In this document: positions 1-12,070 of the stretch, piece by piece
Layout of the letters: each line of letters opens with the position of its first letter
Numbering within the stretch: position 1 is the stretch's first letter
Source: Selaginella moellendorffii
Lineage: Eukaryota; Streptophyta; Lycopodiopsida; Selaginellales; Selaginellaceae
Direction: 5' to 3'
Assembly (NCBI RefSeq): GCF_000143415.4
Contig: NW_003314322.1
Location: 375,213-439,212, forward strand
Length of the DNA stretch: 64,000 nt
The notes under the pieces: model-generated
Told to the model about the DNA's origin: nothing
Databases searched by the model: none
What the model saw: the letters and a program-made list of their open reading frames with translations, nothing else
Translations under genes and position numbers: made by a program

Positions 1-2057
1 AAGATAAAAATTTCCATAGTACATTATATGGCAATTAAAAAGCTTGTGAAAAGAGAAGCCTTAGTGAGTTATGGGACAACAATCCCTTCAAGGCTCCCAA
101 AGGCAATTTTAGGTAGGTTAGTACCTAAAAAGACAAGTGTAAATGATTCATAGGAACATGCAAAATCAGAATAGTGTAGCAAAAGTATGGTCTTGAAACT
201 TGCCATGAGGCAACGCTATCAAGGTTGAAGAATTAGCTCCCAAACATTCAAAGAGATGGCTTTGAATAAAAATCAATGTTTGAGGGCTTTCATGCTTATG
301 CATAAAACCATGGTATGCTAGTTAGGTGAATTATTAAGTGAGATTGGCAAGTCAAAGGAACGAAGACCCTAGTTGAAGGAGTTGATTTCAAAAGGGGTGG
401 CCTATAGGGCCAAGCATAAAGTCCATGCATAATAACAGGCTTGTTAAGTGAGAGGACTTGCAAGTTCAAAGGAACTAAGTTCTTAAGCTGTGATCTATAG
501 TGCATATTAAGTATAATTTGGTGCACTAGCATGGGGAGTCACACCAAGCATCTTTAGTGATGCCACCCGTAGATACATATGTCGAGGTTGGGTTCAAGTT
601 TTAATTCTCTAATGCTTGGGTGTAAGCTCCTGAATTAGGGCCCATGAACAAGAATGCACCCCTTTTTCCAATTGGTTAAGGGTTTTGGGATATTTGGGGT
701 TAAACATCCTTGGGTTTGAATAATACTGGGCTAGGTAACCTCCCAGGAAGTCTAAATTCAGGAGCTTACATTAGGCTCAAGTCCCAACTCACTAATGATA
801 AATTGGAATATGAAAACACTCTTTTTTGATGGTTGTAGACTCTCAGTAAGGAGGCTGGCTTGGGCACACTGCTAAACGGGGGATGTCCTAGAGTCATGAT
901 GCATGATTAGATTGCATAGTAAAAAAGCTCGACATATCTAACTTGAACACTTTGATGTAAGTGGCACCAAGGATGTGGTGAATAAGATGGAGACACCCAA
1001 ATTTAGTTGTTATGGACCTTTGGCCAAAAGGGTTGGCTTGGGCAAATTGCCAAGGGTGGGGGATGCCCTAGAGTTGTGGTCAACAAGTTAGAGTTTAGTA
1101 AACTTAACCCTTATTGGTAAAAACCCATTAAGCTATTTATATAGGATTACTAAGTGATTTCATAGTTGATAATCAAGGATAAACTCCTTAGTGGTTAAAG
1201 AATGGTGTTCTTAGTTGAAAGTAATGATTTGAACAAATGATATAGTGTGACTTGGTCAAGGTGACTAAGTGGGAAGGACAGCTAAGGGAAATGTGTTGTA
1301 GTAATGCAATGGCATTGTGAGTTCAAGAAAGTAGTTTCTAAGGACCCATAGGAGGGTCACAACGTTGAGCCATGAATAGAGCACACAATAGAAAATGCTA
1401 GGGAGACTTACTAAGGTGAACATCCCCTAGACTTGGCAAACCAAAACCTTTACTATGGAATTGAAAGGATACCTTATGGGAAGTAGTGATTTTATATTTT
1501 TTGGTGCAACAATTAAAGGATAGGAGCAAAATACTAATGGTCGAGCATGGGTCATAGAAATCATTGAAAGGAATCCAAATGATTATTCAAGCAAAGAACC
1601 ACTAGATGGTAGATGCTAACAGATTGTGGGAAAGGAAATATATTTTTAAGAATGGATTTCTCTAATGCTTTAATGTGGCAAAAGTGAAAACTCCAAGAGA
1701 TGGAGCAGCAAAGTAACCAAATAATAATGCCATGAACAGCTCTAACAAAAATTATGGATAAATGGAACTTAGTGCCTAGGGTGGTACAAAATAAAAGAAA
1801 GAATGATGGTGCCCTCTAGTGAAGAACTTCTTAGAATGGGGAAGTGGAGTTTGCACAACATGTGTAATGTAAGGTGTCAAAGACACATAGAAGATTAACT
1901 CAAGAAGTCAATATAAAAGTTCCAAAGTATGATGGTTATATTGGCAAAGGCCAAGATTACTCTAGAATGAGTAGTAAAATTGAAATAGAGAAAGTATCTT
2001 TAATGGGTTTAGCACAAACTAAACGAACAAAGGTAGAGAACTACCACTAGTGATCTA
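1..2057 (+). mobile_element. Decayed internal region of family-A LTR retrotransposon (left-truncated)
   Basis: This stretch aligns by eye, with no large rearrangement, to the interior of the better copy at about 43600-45560. It has no sustained reading frame. Differences are mostly transitions: CpG-rich words in the better copy (for example CGCGCG near 43778) appear here as TpG or CpA forms (CATGCA). It begins off-window, so its 5' LTR is not seen. At its right end it passes directly into a family-D fragment. A 150-bp inverted-repeat element is inserted at 621-770. Seen: homology and decay. Inferred: an old, formerly methylated copy of the same non-autonomous family. Confidence 0.75.
621..770. 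mobile_element. 150-bp MITE-like element with 16-bp perfect TIRs and 5-bp TSD
   Basis: The element starts TGTAAGCTCCTGAATT and ends with its exact reverse complement AATTCAGGAGCTTACA. It is flanked by TTGGG (616-620) and TTAGG (771-775). The homologous family-A copy lacks it and carries a single ATGGG at 44239-44243, so the insertion and a 5-bp target duplication can be read directly. The body is related to the 194-bp repeats at 24750-24943 and 25352-25545 in opposite orientation. It has no coding capacity. The TG...CA ends plus a 5-bp TSD also fit a solo mini-LTR (TRIM/SMART type), so the class is open. Confidence 0.75.
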
Positions 2058-3060
2058 ATGAGACTCCTAAACTCTATTTGGCTTTGTTATGCATGTTTGT
2101 TCTGGCATTGGGATATTGGAAGTTTTAGGACTGTTCCACCGTTGCTTTGTGCTTCTGTCCCTTTGCTATATTCTCAAGAGTTGGACTCCTTTCTATACCT
2201 TCATTCTGTGGCCCAAAGCCCTAAACTCAGATTCCGCCCTACTGCCCTTAGCCCACATGTGCAAGGGTTAAACTTCCCACTCCATGGTTATCTTATGGTA
2301 AACCATCATAGGGTAAAGGGTGAAAACCTGGTATCAAATGATAAGTGTTAGTGAGTATTATTAATTTGGGCAACTAATCTCATTGTATACCTAGAGATAA
2401 AAACGATGATCCAAATGGGTACACATTTGGGTGTTATGGCTTCACATATGTCCTTTGGTTATGGATTTTAGTTACCTTTTTATACTAGATTATATAAGCT
2501 TTCATTTGGGCTCATAAAATGATGTGAGATATTCCATTTGCACGAGTTTGTGCTTCGGCTAATGAGTGATGCACATTAGCAACTCAAGGTTAAACTTTGA
2601 GTTAGTAAGATTAATATTAGCTTATCGGTGGTTACCATGAATTGTTCCATATTACTATGGGTAAAAGTAAACCTTCTTTGTGTTGCTATGAGTGGCAAAT
2701 AAGTGAGTCTTTAACTACTTAGCACGGCACTAGTGGATCCTTTCTAAGCATAAATGTAAGTGAGTTAATCAAAACAGAAGGGATTAGTCTATTAGTTCAA
2801 GCAGTCATTGCTATACTCTTTTAGACACTTTTCTTGGATTGGACTGAAGGTCGAGTGCACAAGTTTAAGGTTTAGTCAACTTTAGACCAAAAAGAGAGTC
2901 ATCAAGGACAAAGGATTAAATACATAAATCATTTTCTCTACTTTGGGAGATGATTTACAATGAAGTGTCATCTCATTGCTGGTGTTCACATCATGCAATC
3001 AAAAGCCCTTACCTTGATGCATGTTTCGGGAGTCGAGTCTTCAGGAGAGGGGATGTAGAG
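2058..3060 (+). mobile_element. Family-D LTR 3' part plus start of D internal region (fragment)
   Basis: Positions 2058-2325 match the 3' part of the D LTR at about 37285-37640, and 2326-3025 match the D interior at 37650-38357. The LTR/interior junction has lost its final CTACA and first PBS bases but keeps TGGTATCA. No coding region is seen. The left end joins family A and the right end joins a C-type LTR piece, so this is a patchwork of fragments. Confidence 0.65.
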
Positions 3061-3420
3061 GGTTCCAAAAGTACAGTGGGGATAGTGAGGTTACGGATCT
3101 AGTCTTGAAAAAACTCTATAGTGGTGTTTCCAAACCAAATTGAGGTTGGGACTGGGGGTTATTGTCCTTGGGTGGGAATGAGCATGGACTCAGAGGGTGA
3201 CAAATAAGCCTCCTAAAGAAGTGCTCAAAGGCAACTCCCATTCCTAGAGGGAAACCAACTGTAGTGCTCCTGGCTCAAGTGGAGTGTGCCCCACTTGAGT
3301 ACCATGCAGCTCATTGGTCCTCACTCGGGCTTGGACCTTCCTTTTGGATGGAGGTGGGAGAGTCAGGGTACCCATACTAAGCCATTAAGCCACAATGTTT
3401 CCCCCACAGTAAGACATGCA
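3061..3420 (+). mobile_element. C-type LTR fragment, plus orientation
   Basis: The segment matches the reverse complement of the C LTRs (about 13780-14130 and 18400-18740), including the motif GGTTCCAAAAGTA and the later runs around GGGAAACCAACTG and GCTCATTGGTCCTC. It is diverged and truncated on both sides. It marks the left edge of repeat sequence next to the POC1 gene. Confidence 0.6.
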
Positions 3421-4203
3421 AATGCTTGGGATATCCAAGCATAGCCATTCACTTTAGGGAAGCAGATATTTGGTGCTCCCAAATCAATAAGTATTCTTAA
3501 GTGGCAGTGGCATTGATCTCAACTTGTCAATGATCAGAAGTCATTGCTACCTAGGAATCAGATGCAACTCACATGGAGAATGCATTTATCAAGTCCTCAA
3601 TGATACTTTGCTGTGCAATTCTCATTTAACCATCATGGAGCTAAGATTTAATACACACTGTTTAAGAACATCATAACCAGGTGATGCCTGGCGGTTAGCA
3701 GCCGTGAACAGGTTGTTCCTGCTTTAAAATCCTTCCCTGCACATGTCAGCAACCAGGAAAAAAATTAGCACCTTAGATCAGATTGATTCCCTCGTCCACT
3801 CCATTTTTGAGCAAGCAGATAGCAAACCGGTTAATCCCACGTGCTGCTTGGCAATGGCTGGCCGTGAGCGAGCATGCTCGATTTGAGACTCAAATATAGA
3901 CCTGATTCTGGTATGCTTGGTTTGAAAAGGGTTTTTTTTTTTTTTATCCATGCTTTTTTTGTTACATTCCAGTGGCACGACTTCTCTAGAACAAATACTC
4001 GGAGATAGTGCCTTTCTCCTCACTCTTGTGCTATTAAAATGTCTTAGGTGATCCTCCAGACATTTTATCTGCACTACATTATGAAGAAGACATGACATAA
4101 GCATTACAGGGACCAATGGGAAGGCGGATATACGTTTTCTTGCTTTGCAGAATGAATTTCTCTTAAAAATTTCCTTCTAGGTTCAACATTCACTTCTTGG
4201 CAG
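3421..4203. other. Intergenic region upstream of POC1
   Basis: No gene or repeat family is recognised here. A 15-T run lies near 3931. The region should contain the POC1 promoter and 5' leader, but I see no convincing TATA element. Confidence 0.4.
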
Positions 4204-6051
4204 ATGGCAGAAACTAGGGCCATTCCTCCTCACTGTGAAGACCCTTCGCTTGTGATCTCCTACCCAGCACACAGAGGCGGGAGAATGCATTTTTCTGGAG
4301 TTTCCTCAATATGCTTTCGGCCTTACATGAAGCACCTAGTATCTGGAGGTGCAGACGGCAACGTTTTAATGTGGGGACTTCAATCGTGTCATGAATCTCG
4401 AAGGCAAATACGCAGGCCATACTGCTTACAAGGACACAAGGTCAGTTATTAAAACAGGGAATGTCAAGTAAAAACAGGAAATGTTTGGCAGGCTCCCGTA
4501 TGTTCTGTAGCGGTCTCTCCTCTAGACACAGTTGTTGCTTCCGGATCTAAGGATAAGACTGTGCGCTTATGGATTCCAAGAGTGTATACAGTATTTACAT
4601 CTTTGAATATATATAAAGTAACTTTCATGTTCCAGGTATGCAAAATCCACTGTTATTAAGGGACACTCCGGAACTGTTAGATCAATAGCCTTCAATCCAA
4701 GTGGAGAATACCTTTTAAGTGCCTCGGATGATAAATGCATGAAGGTATTCTTTAGCTTCTGTTTTTGGCTTCTTTGTTTCGTCTTGTGAACCATTGAAAG
4801 GTCTGGGATGTGGAGACGGAAAAATTTGCATTTGCTTTACTAGGGCATCTGAACTGGGTTAGGTCTGCAGAGTTCAACAATGATGGCAGGTTAAGTAGTC
4901 ACTGGTGTAAATTTATCATCAGTTTCTCTTAGATCAATTGTGTCAGGATCTGATGACAGAACTATTCGGCTCTGGGATGTTGAAAGCCGTCAGTGTATTC
5001 ACCAGTATATAGACATACTCGGGTACGAAAATCTGTAGATCAAGCAAAGAATGTTATTCACTTTGACAAATGAAGGATGGTGCGGTCAGCTAGGTTTCAC
5101 CCCGAAGGCAAGTGCATTGCAAGTTGCGGAACTGACGAATGCATTCAGGTGTCCACGAAACGTTGGAAATGTTGACGTACTAATATGCCTCAAATGTAGC
5201 AGATTTGGGATACTAGAAGCAAAAGATTGGTTCAACATTACGCTGCTGACACAGGAACTGTAAACACAGTGTCCTTCCATCCCTCTGGCGATTACCTTCT
5301 CTCAACATGTGATGATGGTGGACTAAGGGTAACAACTCTATGGCTTTGGTTACTGTAAATTAACAATTGCAGCAGCTTTGGGATTTAAGAGAAGGCCAGC
5401 TTTTGTATATGTTGAAGGGTCATGAAGGATCTACGAATTGCGCTGAATTTTGCAAATCGGGTGACTTTTTTGCATCAGGAAGCGCTGATGAGCAGGTAAT
5501 GAATTTCAAAACGTGAAGGCTTATAATTAGTAACAGGTAGTTATCTGGAGAAGTAACTTTACTGCTTCTCGTGGCCTATATCCCGGTACGGTTGTTTTTG
5601 GGGAGTATATAACCTAGTTTGATTTACAGGGATTCTAGCTAGTGCTTTACACGAGGATGATGCAGCAACTACCATAACTTACCCTAATTTTGAGAAATCT
5701 GAACGGGAATCTCAAACTAACACTAACGAGAAGAAAGAAAACTTAAAAAAGGAAGAGGTAATTATAATAATGTAGACATGTGGAGCTGACATAACATTTT
5801 AATAGACCGAGAAACCATCAACTGATGTTTTAAAGCCAGGAGAAGAAGATTACGAAAAGGCATTTCAGGCATGTAACATTTAATATTCTACTTGCATTTA
5901 AATAATGGTTATTTAGGCAGTTGTGACCCAATTGAATAGTTTGACTAAGGCCGTTACTTTGTTAGAGAAGCGTTTACAGGGAAAGAGAGGTATGCCTATT
6001 TTTCTTAGAGAAGTCGATCTTATGCTTCACGTTTGGCTTAAAAAGATCTGA
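4204..6051 (+). CDS. POC1: POC1 centriolar WD40-repeat protein (about 12 short exons)
   Basis: POC1 is a seven-bladed WD40 protein with a C-terminal coiled coil that stabilises centrioles and basal bodies. The exons read in order: CEDPSL...VSGGADGNVLMW (4204-4440), VASGSKDKTVRLW (4492-4583), KGHSGTVRSIAFNPSGEYLL (4636-4746), GHLNWVRSAEFNNDGR, SGSDDRTIRLWDVESRQC, FHPEGKCIASCGTDE, IWDTRSKRLVQHY, VNTVSFHPSGDYLLSTCDDG, LWDLREGQLLYMLKGHEG, SGSADEQ and VVIWRSNFTASRG. They are followed by an acidic linker and the coiled coil LNSLTKAVTLLEKRL. Introns are about 40-55 bp with GT-AG ends; near 5870 either a GC donor or a shifted GT donor is needed. ATG 4204 precedes the family's EDPSL start, although the first blade carries about eight extra residues. 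A stop lies at 6049-6051. Reading frames stay open through the predicted exons, so it is probably functional. In plants, POC1 fits lineages with flagellated sperm. Confidence 0.88.
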
Positions 6052-7900
6052 AGCATACACTGGTAATGAGGTATTAATTGACATCTTCTGGGGCATAGGA
6101 ACCGAGAAGACGTGATTGGACGCAGATGAGCTTGTCATCATGAGCACCAAGCTTGAAATACTTGCCTATGATGTGCAGTTCTCAAGATTCTAAACAGCCA
6201 TTGCCGGTTGATGTTGGTGAGCATGATTTGAGATTGGAATCTTTTGGAAGTGTCTACATCCTCGTATATGAGCATGTAAATTGGCATTTTGCCACGCTCA
6301 CAGCCAAGTTCGATATCGTAGGACTAGAAACGCAGAAGCAGCTAGATATCCTTGCCCAGTTCTGCGATCAAATTCAACCTCCCACTCCTCCCAATACTGT
6401 CCTATGGACGTGGTCGGAATGATGCGCCCCAGCCCCATCAACTACATTCTTCACCACTAAGAGACCTTGGAAAGCTGGCTACTGGTGAGCCTGAGTAAAG
6501 CCAAAATCTTCCGCTGGGACTAGGAGCTTGCAATACACATACCACCAACACCTCATCTATATGGATCCCGTCATGGGCGCCCAGACAAAACAAGAAGGGA
6601 GGTCACAATCAACAATTTTGTTTTCCTCAGTCCAGGACCGCATCTCCTTTGGACTCTTGTGTATGGACATGAATCTCCCACTGGGATTCACGCGTGGAGG
6701 GAAACACTCCAGTTCATCTTCAGGGTGATGAACACCACGTTGCAGAGATGTGGGAGCGTCGTTGTCCGTATTGACGTTTTGGAGCCCCTTGGGAGAAAAA
6801 GATATAGAATCTCTTGGACGGCGTTTCTAGAGGCGTGTAATAGCCATAGAAGAAATGTGAGCGTGGATGTGGAGCACATAGTTGGGAGTACTTAGTTTGT
6901 ATATCATTGTTGGAGGCTGACTTCGTCCCCCATACCATGGACATAACCATGTAGGGACTCCATGTTGTTAGAGGTGCTGTTGGATTTAGACCATCCTTTA
7001 GATCATAATTGACATTCCCAATTGTTTCCCAATGGAAATATATGCTAGCTTGCAACTGGAGTGACTAGCCTTATGTGGACCAATGGAAGGGCATGGATTA
7101 ACTTATTTCCTATTGCACAGTTCAAATTTGTTTGATGAGGTGTCTGTGGTTGAATGGAGTTCATCTACGCTCGAAATGGCCTTCTACCACATCGACCTTC
7201 ACTTTCGACACAATGGCGGAAAAGCCTAGGTGCTTGTTAGCATTTGACAGGACCATTTTTAGATCTGCATGTATTTTTCTCTTCTTTGTTGAAAACTGCC
7301 ATAAGATTAATATGGTTTCACCTATAAATGATAAAAACTAAGGCACAAAACTGCATTTACCCTCTCATAGTAACTACTGTCCACGATTTGATGGCCAAAT
7401 TTATATGATGTATTAATCACAAAATTTAAAATTCTATTAGCATCATTTACCAGTTGAGTGGCAATCAGCACAAAAATCAAACCCTTGAACACAGCAGTGT
7501 GTTCCTGATCTTGAATGAAACTCATGTTTTCTTGATGAAAAAATAAGAGAATCAATTATGCATAGAAAGAGTGTGGGGAGAGGCTAGCTTCCTGTACGTA
7601 ATGCCCTATGTTAAACTCAAGGAAGTGGCATGTTTGTGCACTATTTAAACTTTCTTTAGCTAAAACTACAAACTCCCTAAGCAGCAACTTATAATATATT
7701 CTATGATGTTCAAGGCGTGAATCCTGTGTAGAATGGATGAGTGGCATAATAATATCCCCTCAATAGTTGCATGAGAAGCAAGCAGAAAGTAATCGTTCCA
7801 ATTGATCTGTTTCATTTCTTATTTCTTTTTCGTTTCACTTCCTTTTTCTTTTTATTTCTTAAAGCTATTAACATACTTTCCTTTGTACAGGTTATTACAG
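6052..7900. other. No recognisable gene; short unassigned open stretches
   Basis: An open stretch at 6153-6422 (+) would encode 89 residues of ordinary composition (LESFGSVYILVYEHVNW, LETQKQLDILAQFCD), and another at 6659-6895 (+) encodes 78 residues. Neither belongs to a family I recognise, and no flanking splice pattern builds a longer protein. They may be gene relics or chance ORFs. The remainder is non-coding with no repeat match inside the window. Confidence 0.3.
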
Positions 7901-10900
7901 TTTCTTGAGCACTGCCTTTTGAGAGGCTAGAGATGTCTAGAGAAGCATTCATAAACTTCATACCAGAAGCTGTGAAAAAAAGCTTCTCAAAACCTTACTT
8001 CGAAGACCCTTCCACGCTCCCAGTCCAGTTGTAGCAAGTGCCCGGGCACCTTTGCTCATCAGCCAAATCCATGATGGCTTTGAAACAGAAGGAATGATTT
8101 GAGTGTGCTGCTCCACGTGAATCAAAGAAAAAACAAAACACTAGAAAGACCATATGATGATGCTCGCCAGGTTGCCATTTTTTGTTGAAAGAAACGAGTC
8201 TGGAAGCCAGTTAATGTCAGTCAAACCTTTAAATTGATCGCATCCACTGCTAGTGCCTCGTTTTTCTTGGCTCAACGAGGATGCCCACTGCAGTCCTTAC
8301 ATCCTTATTGCTCACAGTGGAGAAGCTAGGGAATAACTGAGGTTCTTCGAACGAACCACTGACTCGCGTTGCCGTTGCAAAGATCGTGGTGGAGAAGGGT
8401 TGATAATGGAGGAAGCCTATCAAGTTCAGTTGACACGTTCCAGGGCGTGGATGCAGCTATTGCAATCTTTTGGCTAGATTTTATCAGACTATGGGCAATA
8501 TTGCAGGGGAAAGAATTCGTCTTTGGTTAACGTGGAGGTTATTCTTGCATTGGAACGGAGCCTTCCTCCTCAATAAGTAGCTGTGTTTTTTATTGCGGAA
8601 GTAAACAGATATACTTGCACAGGAATTTTCCTTCATCAAAACTCCTGAAGTTCTTTTTAAGAGCTAGATTGTAACATTCAGTCAATTTCATTGTATTCAT
8701 TTTCTACTCAATGGTGTAAAGCTTGCAGCACTCTCTCATATCCTGCACTAAAAGTCATGGAGCAACTAATACAAGAAGATTATAACCAGGTGCTTGGAAG
8801 ACCTAGCAACAGTGAATGTCATTTGCTAATTCGTGAAGGTTGTCCCTGCTTGAGTAAGCACACCATTCCCAGAAACTGGCATTTTAAAGTTTTGACACAT
8901 TTGGAAGTGGATGTAGCGCTAGTTGTATTACTCTTTTTTTAATCCTTTTGTAATTTAGAGTTTCTCTTTTTCGCATACAGGTTTCTTTGCTTGTGTCCAT
9001 GAATGGAGAGTTGGTCCCTGTTACACCGCTACAACGTGGCCAACTAGAAAAATTTACCAAAATGGCAATAGTAATAAAAGCGCCCCAGATATCTGTCCGC
9101 TCAAGCTTTTGATTGACTGTGATGTGGTAGAGAGCTATACAAATCAATCATATTCTCATGGCAAGTGTCAAACATGCTAACATTGGAAACTAGGAGAGAA
9201 AGAAATAATGCAATCTAAGCTTACCCACATAAAAACAAAAAAACAAAAAAAAACCTACAGGGCTTACCTCAATGATGCTTTCACTAGAGTTGAAGAGAAG
9301 TTCTCAATTGCAAAAAAACTGTGAGGAGGCAGGAGCAAGGAATTCTAGACAAATCTAGAGTTAATCACTTCTCAAGACTGTCCAAGATTTCTGGAAAAGA
9401 TTGAAATGGTTAGACAAGAAACCAAGCGAATAACTTATAATAACTTATAAGATGGCGATAGATCGAGCATAATTGGAAGAAGTGCCACTTGTTTCAAGCA
9501 GCTTGATCAAAGCAATCTGCTCCTCTAGGATCTGCTGTGCCAGATCAAAATCCCAGCTGTGAGAAAGATGGATCATACCTTGGATTGCTCCAACGCCTCC
9601 AATATATTCATTAGAAAACCCTTACTCCTCCCCTTGCTTTGGAAAATTCAAATGAACAAGCTAGTATCTAATTCCTGGAAAAAATTTAAAAGGGTATACT
9701 TGTCTTTTTCATGTATACTTGTTTATTCCAATTTAGTGAGTTTGGGGACAAATTCCCTCCCCTTGAAATACTCGAGAGATCACTCCCTTACCCGGTGTTA
9801 ATCTCAACGAAACCGTGTTAATCTCACACAAGGTGGTGTTAATCTTGCTGGAGGCAGTGTTATAATGTTTTTAGGTGGTTCTTTAGCCGAGAATTGAAGT
9901 CCAAATACCTCTTTCTCCCTTGAAATCTCTCACTTTGCAGCTGGAATTGCCAGGGTTTGTGAGGAAGTGGATGATGTAGGTAACATGTGGACCAATGGGA
10001 GGCAAAGTTGCATTTTAACTTTATATCTAGCCTGTTAACAAGCAGATAACTATGCCCTATTTCTTCAAGTACGGAACCCACAACTGTAGAAAATGACTAA
10101 ATTTTGACTCATCTAATTGCAAGTTGCTGATACAACCCAGGTGAACCAATGCCAAAACCCCATCCCAGAACAAAATTGAAGGTAAGAAACAAAGACAATG
10201 AAAGAATACTACTTCCATTCAAACATCAAAAGTACAAGAATCTGAAGTAACTCTCCATTCTCAACCACTTGAGCTTTTTTTTCTGACAATGTTTTATTTT
10301 CAAATTTCTGCAAAACGTTGACATAGATCACCTGGTTAGCAAAAACCTTGTCAAGGTGCATGCCAAAAATTAAAATCCACGTCACATCTATGGGAAATTC
10401 TGGACTCGCAGTTAATAAAGATTTTTTTCCTTCTACACCAGGCAAAGTAGGAAATTATCTTACTTTTATTGATCTGAGTGAGAAATATTCTGAATGTTTC
10501 ATGTTTGAGGCTATAGTCATATGGCAACACATTTGTGGCAACAGGTTTGACATGAGTCACAAGTCAATTCAGAGTCAATTTTGAGTAAAAAGCGAGTCAA
10601 TTGGGAGTCACAATGGAGTGGATTTGGATTGACATTTGTGACTCCCCTGCAAAACGACTGAAAATTCACTTGCATAAACACTTTATAACCATTTTATTAA
10701 TGCAAACAATGTCACTTCACTCTGACGACCACTACATACACCACTGAAGTGAGGATTTCCCACTATTGAGCAGAAATTGCTTGGTAGCCAGACTGCCACA
10801 TCATTGAAAAGAAGTGCAACATTACTTGGATGGTTCTTCAATTAGGTAGACTCTTTGAAGGAAAGAAGGCAAAGAAAGCTCAACCTTGGAGCTGTCTTCT

Positions 10901-11426
10901 TTGTGTAGTCTGAGTGACAATTATACAAAGTCAACACTAAACTATTTATAAGCCATTGAATTATTATGGCAGTAGCATTGTCTTGTGTTTGTAACCTGAT
11001 TGTGCTAGGGTTATATGGCATTACCTTGTAGCCATTCACTGTAAACACAAGTGCTATGTGTTTCATAACCATCTACTGAGCTATTTTCCACAAGTAACCC
11101 AGATTGGCTAGTGTGGTAGTTGGTATAAATGTTGTGTTTGTTAGTCTTTGCAACACTCATTTTGTTTTGTTGATTATTGCTATAGTTAGTTCTGATAGAT
11201 TAGGATGTTATTTTCTTTGGGTGATACATGTGTATTTTGTTTGTTAGTCAATGATATTTAGTGTTCTTTGAATTATCTTACATAAGTTGTTTAGTATATT
11301 ATCTGCAATCTTTGATAATTAAGTTTTATCATTGAGTTTTCTTGATGATACACTAGCTATTGATTTTGTTCAATGATTTTCCAATTCTGATGATCTTGAT
11401 GATTCCTATAGCAGTTAGTGCTGGTC
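7901..11426. other. Intergenic sequence, no gene supported
   Basis: There are only short open frames on both strands and no domain I recognise. A short interspersed tandem motif is listed separately at 9795-9866. Around 10540-10630 the word GAGTCAATT recurs several times, without a clear array. The region ends at the assembly gap. Confidence 0.4.
9795..9866 (+). repeat. Short tandem repeat, about 21-bp period, core GTGTTAATCT
   Basis: The core GTGTTAATCT begins at 9795, 9815 and 9836, with a degenerate GTGTTATAAT at 9857. Spacing is 20-21 bp and the intervening bases are not conserved. It is a small array of unknown role, possibly chance or a relic minisatellite. Confidence 0.45.
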
Positions 11427-11526
11427 NNNNNNNNNNNNNNNNNNNNNNNNNNNNNNNNNNNNNNNNNNNNNNNNNNNNNNNNNNNNNNNNNNNNNNNNNN
11501 NNNNNNNNNNNNNNNNNNNNNNNNNN
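11427..11526. other. Assembly gap (100 N)
   Basis: Exactly 100 consecutive N bases, the conventional placeholder for a gap of unknown size. Sequence on the two sides should not be assumed contiguous. Confidence 0.99.
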
Positions 11527-12070
11527 TATTGTCCATTCTTGATCTTAGAGTTTGGGCCAGTATAAGTAGACTAGTTTTAGCACTTCATGTGCATGGTAAA
11601 CTCTTTAGTCATGGGGTAGCTACTATCGACTAGTTATATCACCCACCTCTCTCTCGATGTTTCTTATTTTTGTTTAAAAATGGCATGACTATATAAAAAA
11701 CTCTAATTGCCTATTTACAGTAGTCTATCTAAACCTTACCAACGGGTTTGGTTTCTTTGCTTAGGACCTTTAACTTCTCTCTCTATACCACATGCAAGTA
11801 AGGGCTATCATCTTTTGTAAGTTGGGTGATACCCAGAGTAGCAAAAATTGCTAACTCTATTGGTCATTTCCTTGTCAGCGACACTGTAAAGTGTTTGAGT
11901 GTAACGCATTTGCATTAGATAGAAAGGTTGCCTCCTAACTCATTTAAGTTAATGCATTTTCACAAAGTGTGAACATCGTGAACGTTTTTTGGAGTTATTT
12001 GCATAGTAGTGTTCTAGATTAGAGTATGCATCGACAAGAACGTAGATCTTCCCTAAGGTGGGGAGAGTGT
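11527..12070 (+). mobile_element. Probable 3' end of family-D interior with polypurine tract
   Basis: No intact frame is present. The last bases, AAGGTGGGGAGAGTGT (about 12055-12070), are purine-rich and sit directly before the D LTR, as a polypurine tract primes plus-strand synthesis in LTR retrotransposons. The style of this junction is also common in plant Copia elements, so D's superfamily is unsettled. Confidence 0.45.

Noticed and set aside
3778-4116. 112-residue minus ORF upstream of POC1
   Set aside because: No family resemblance, antisense to the expected POC1 leader, low-complexity Lys run from a T tract.
6153-6422. 89-residue plus ORF as a gene downstream of POC1
   Set aside because: Composition is plausible, but there is no recognised domain, start context or splice partner; left as unassigned.
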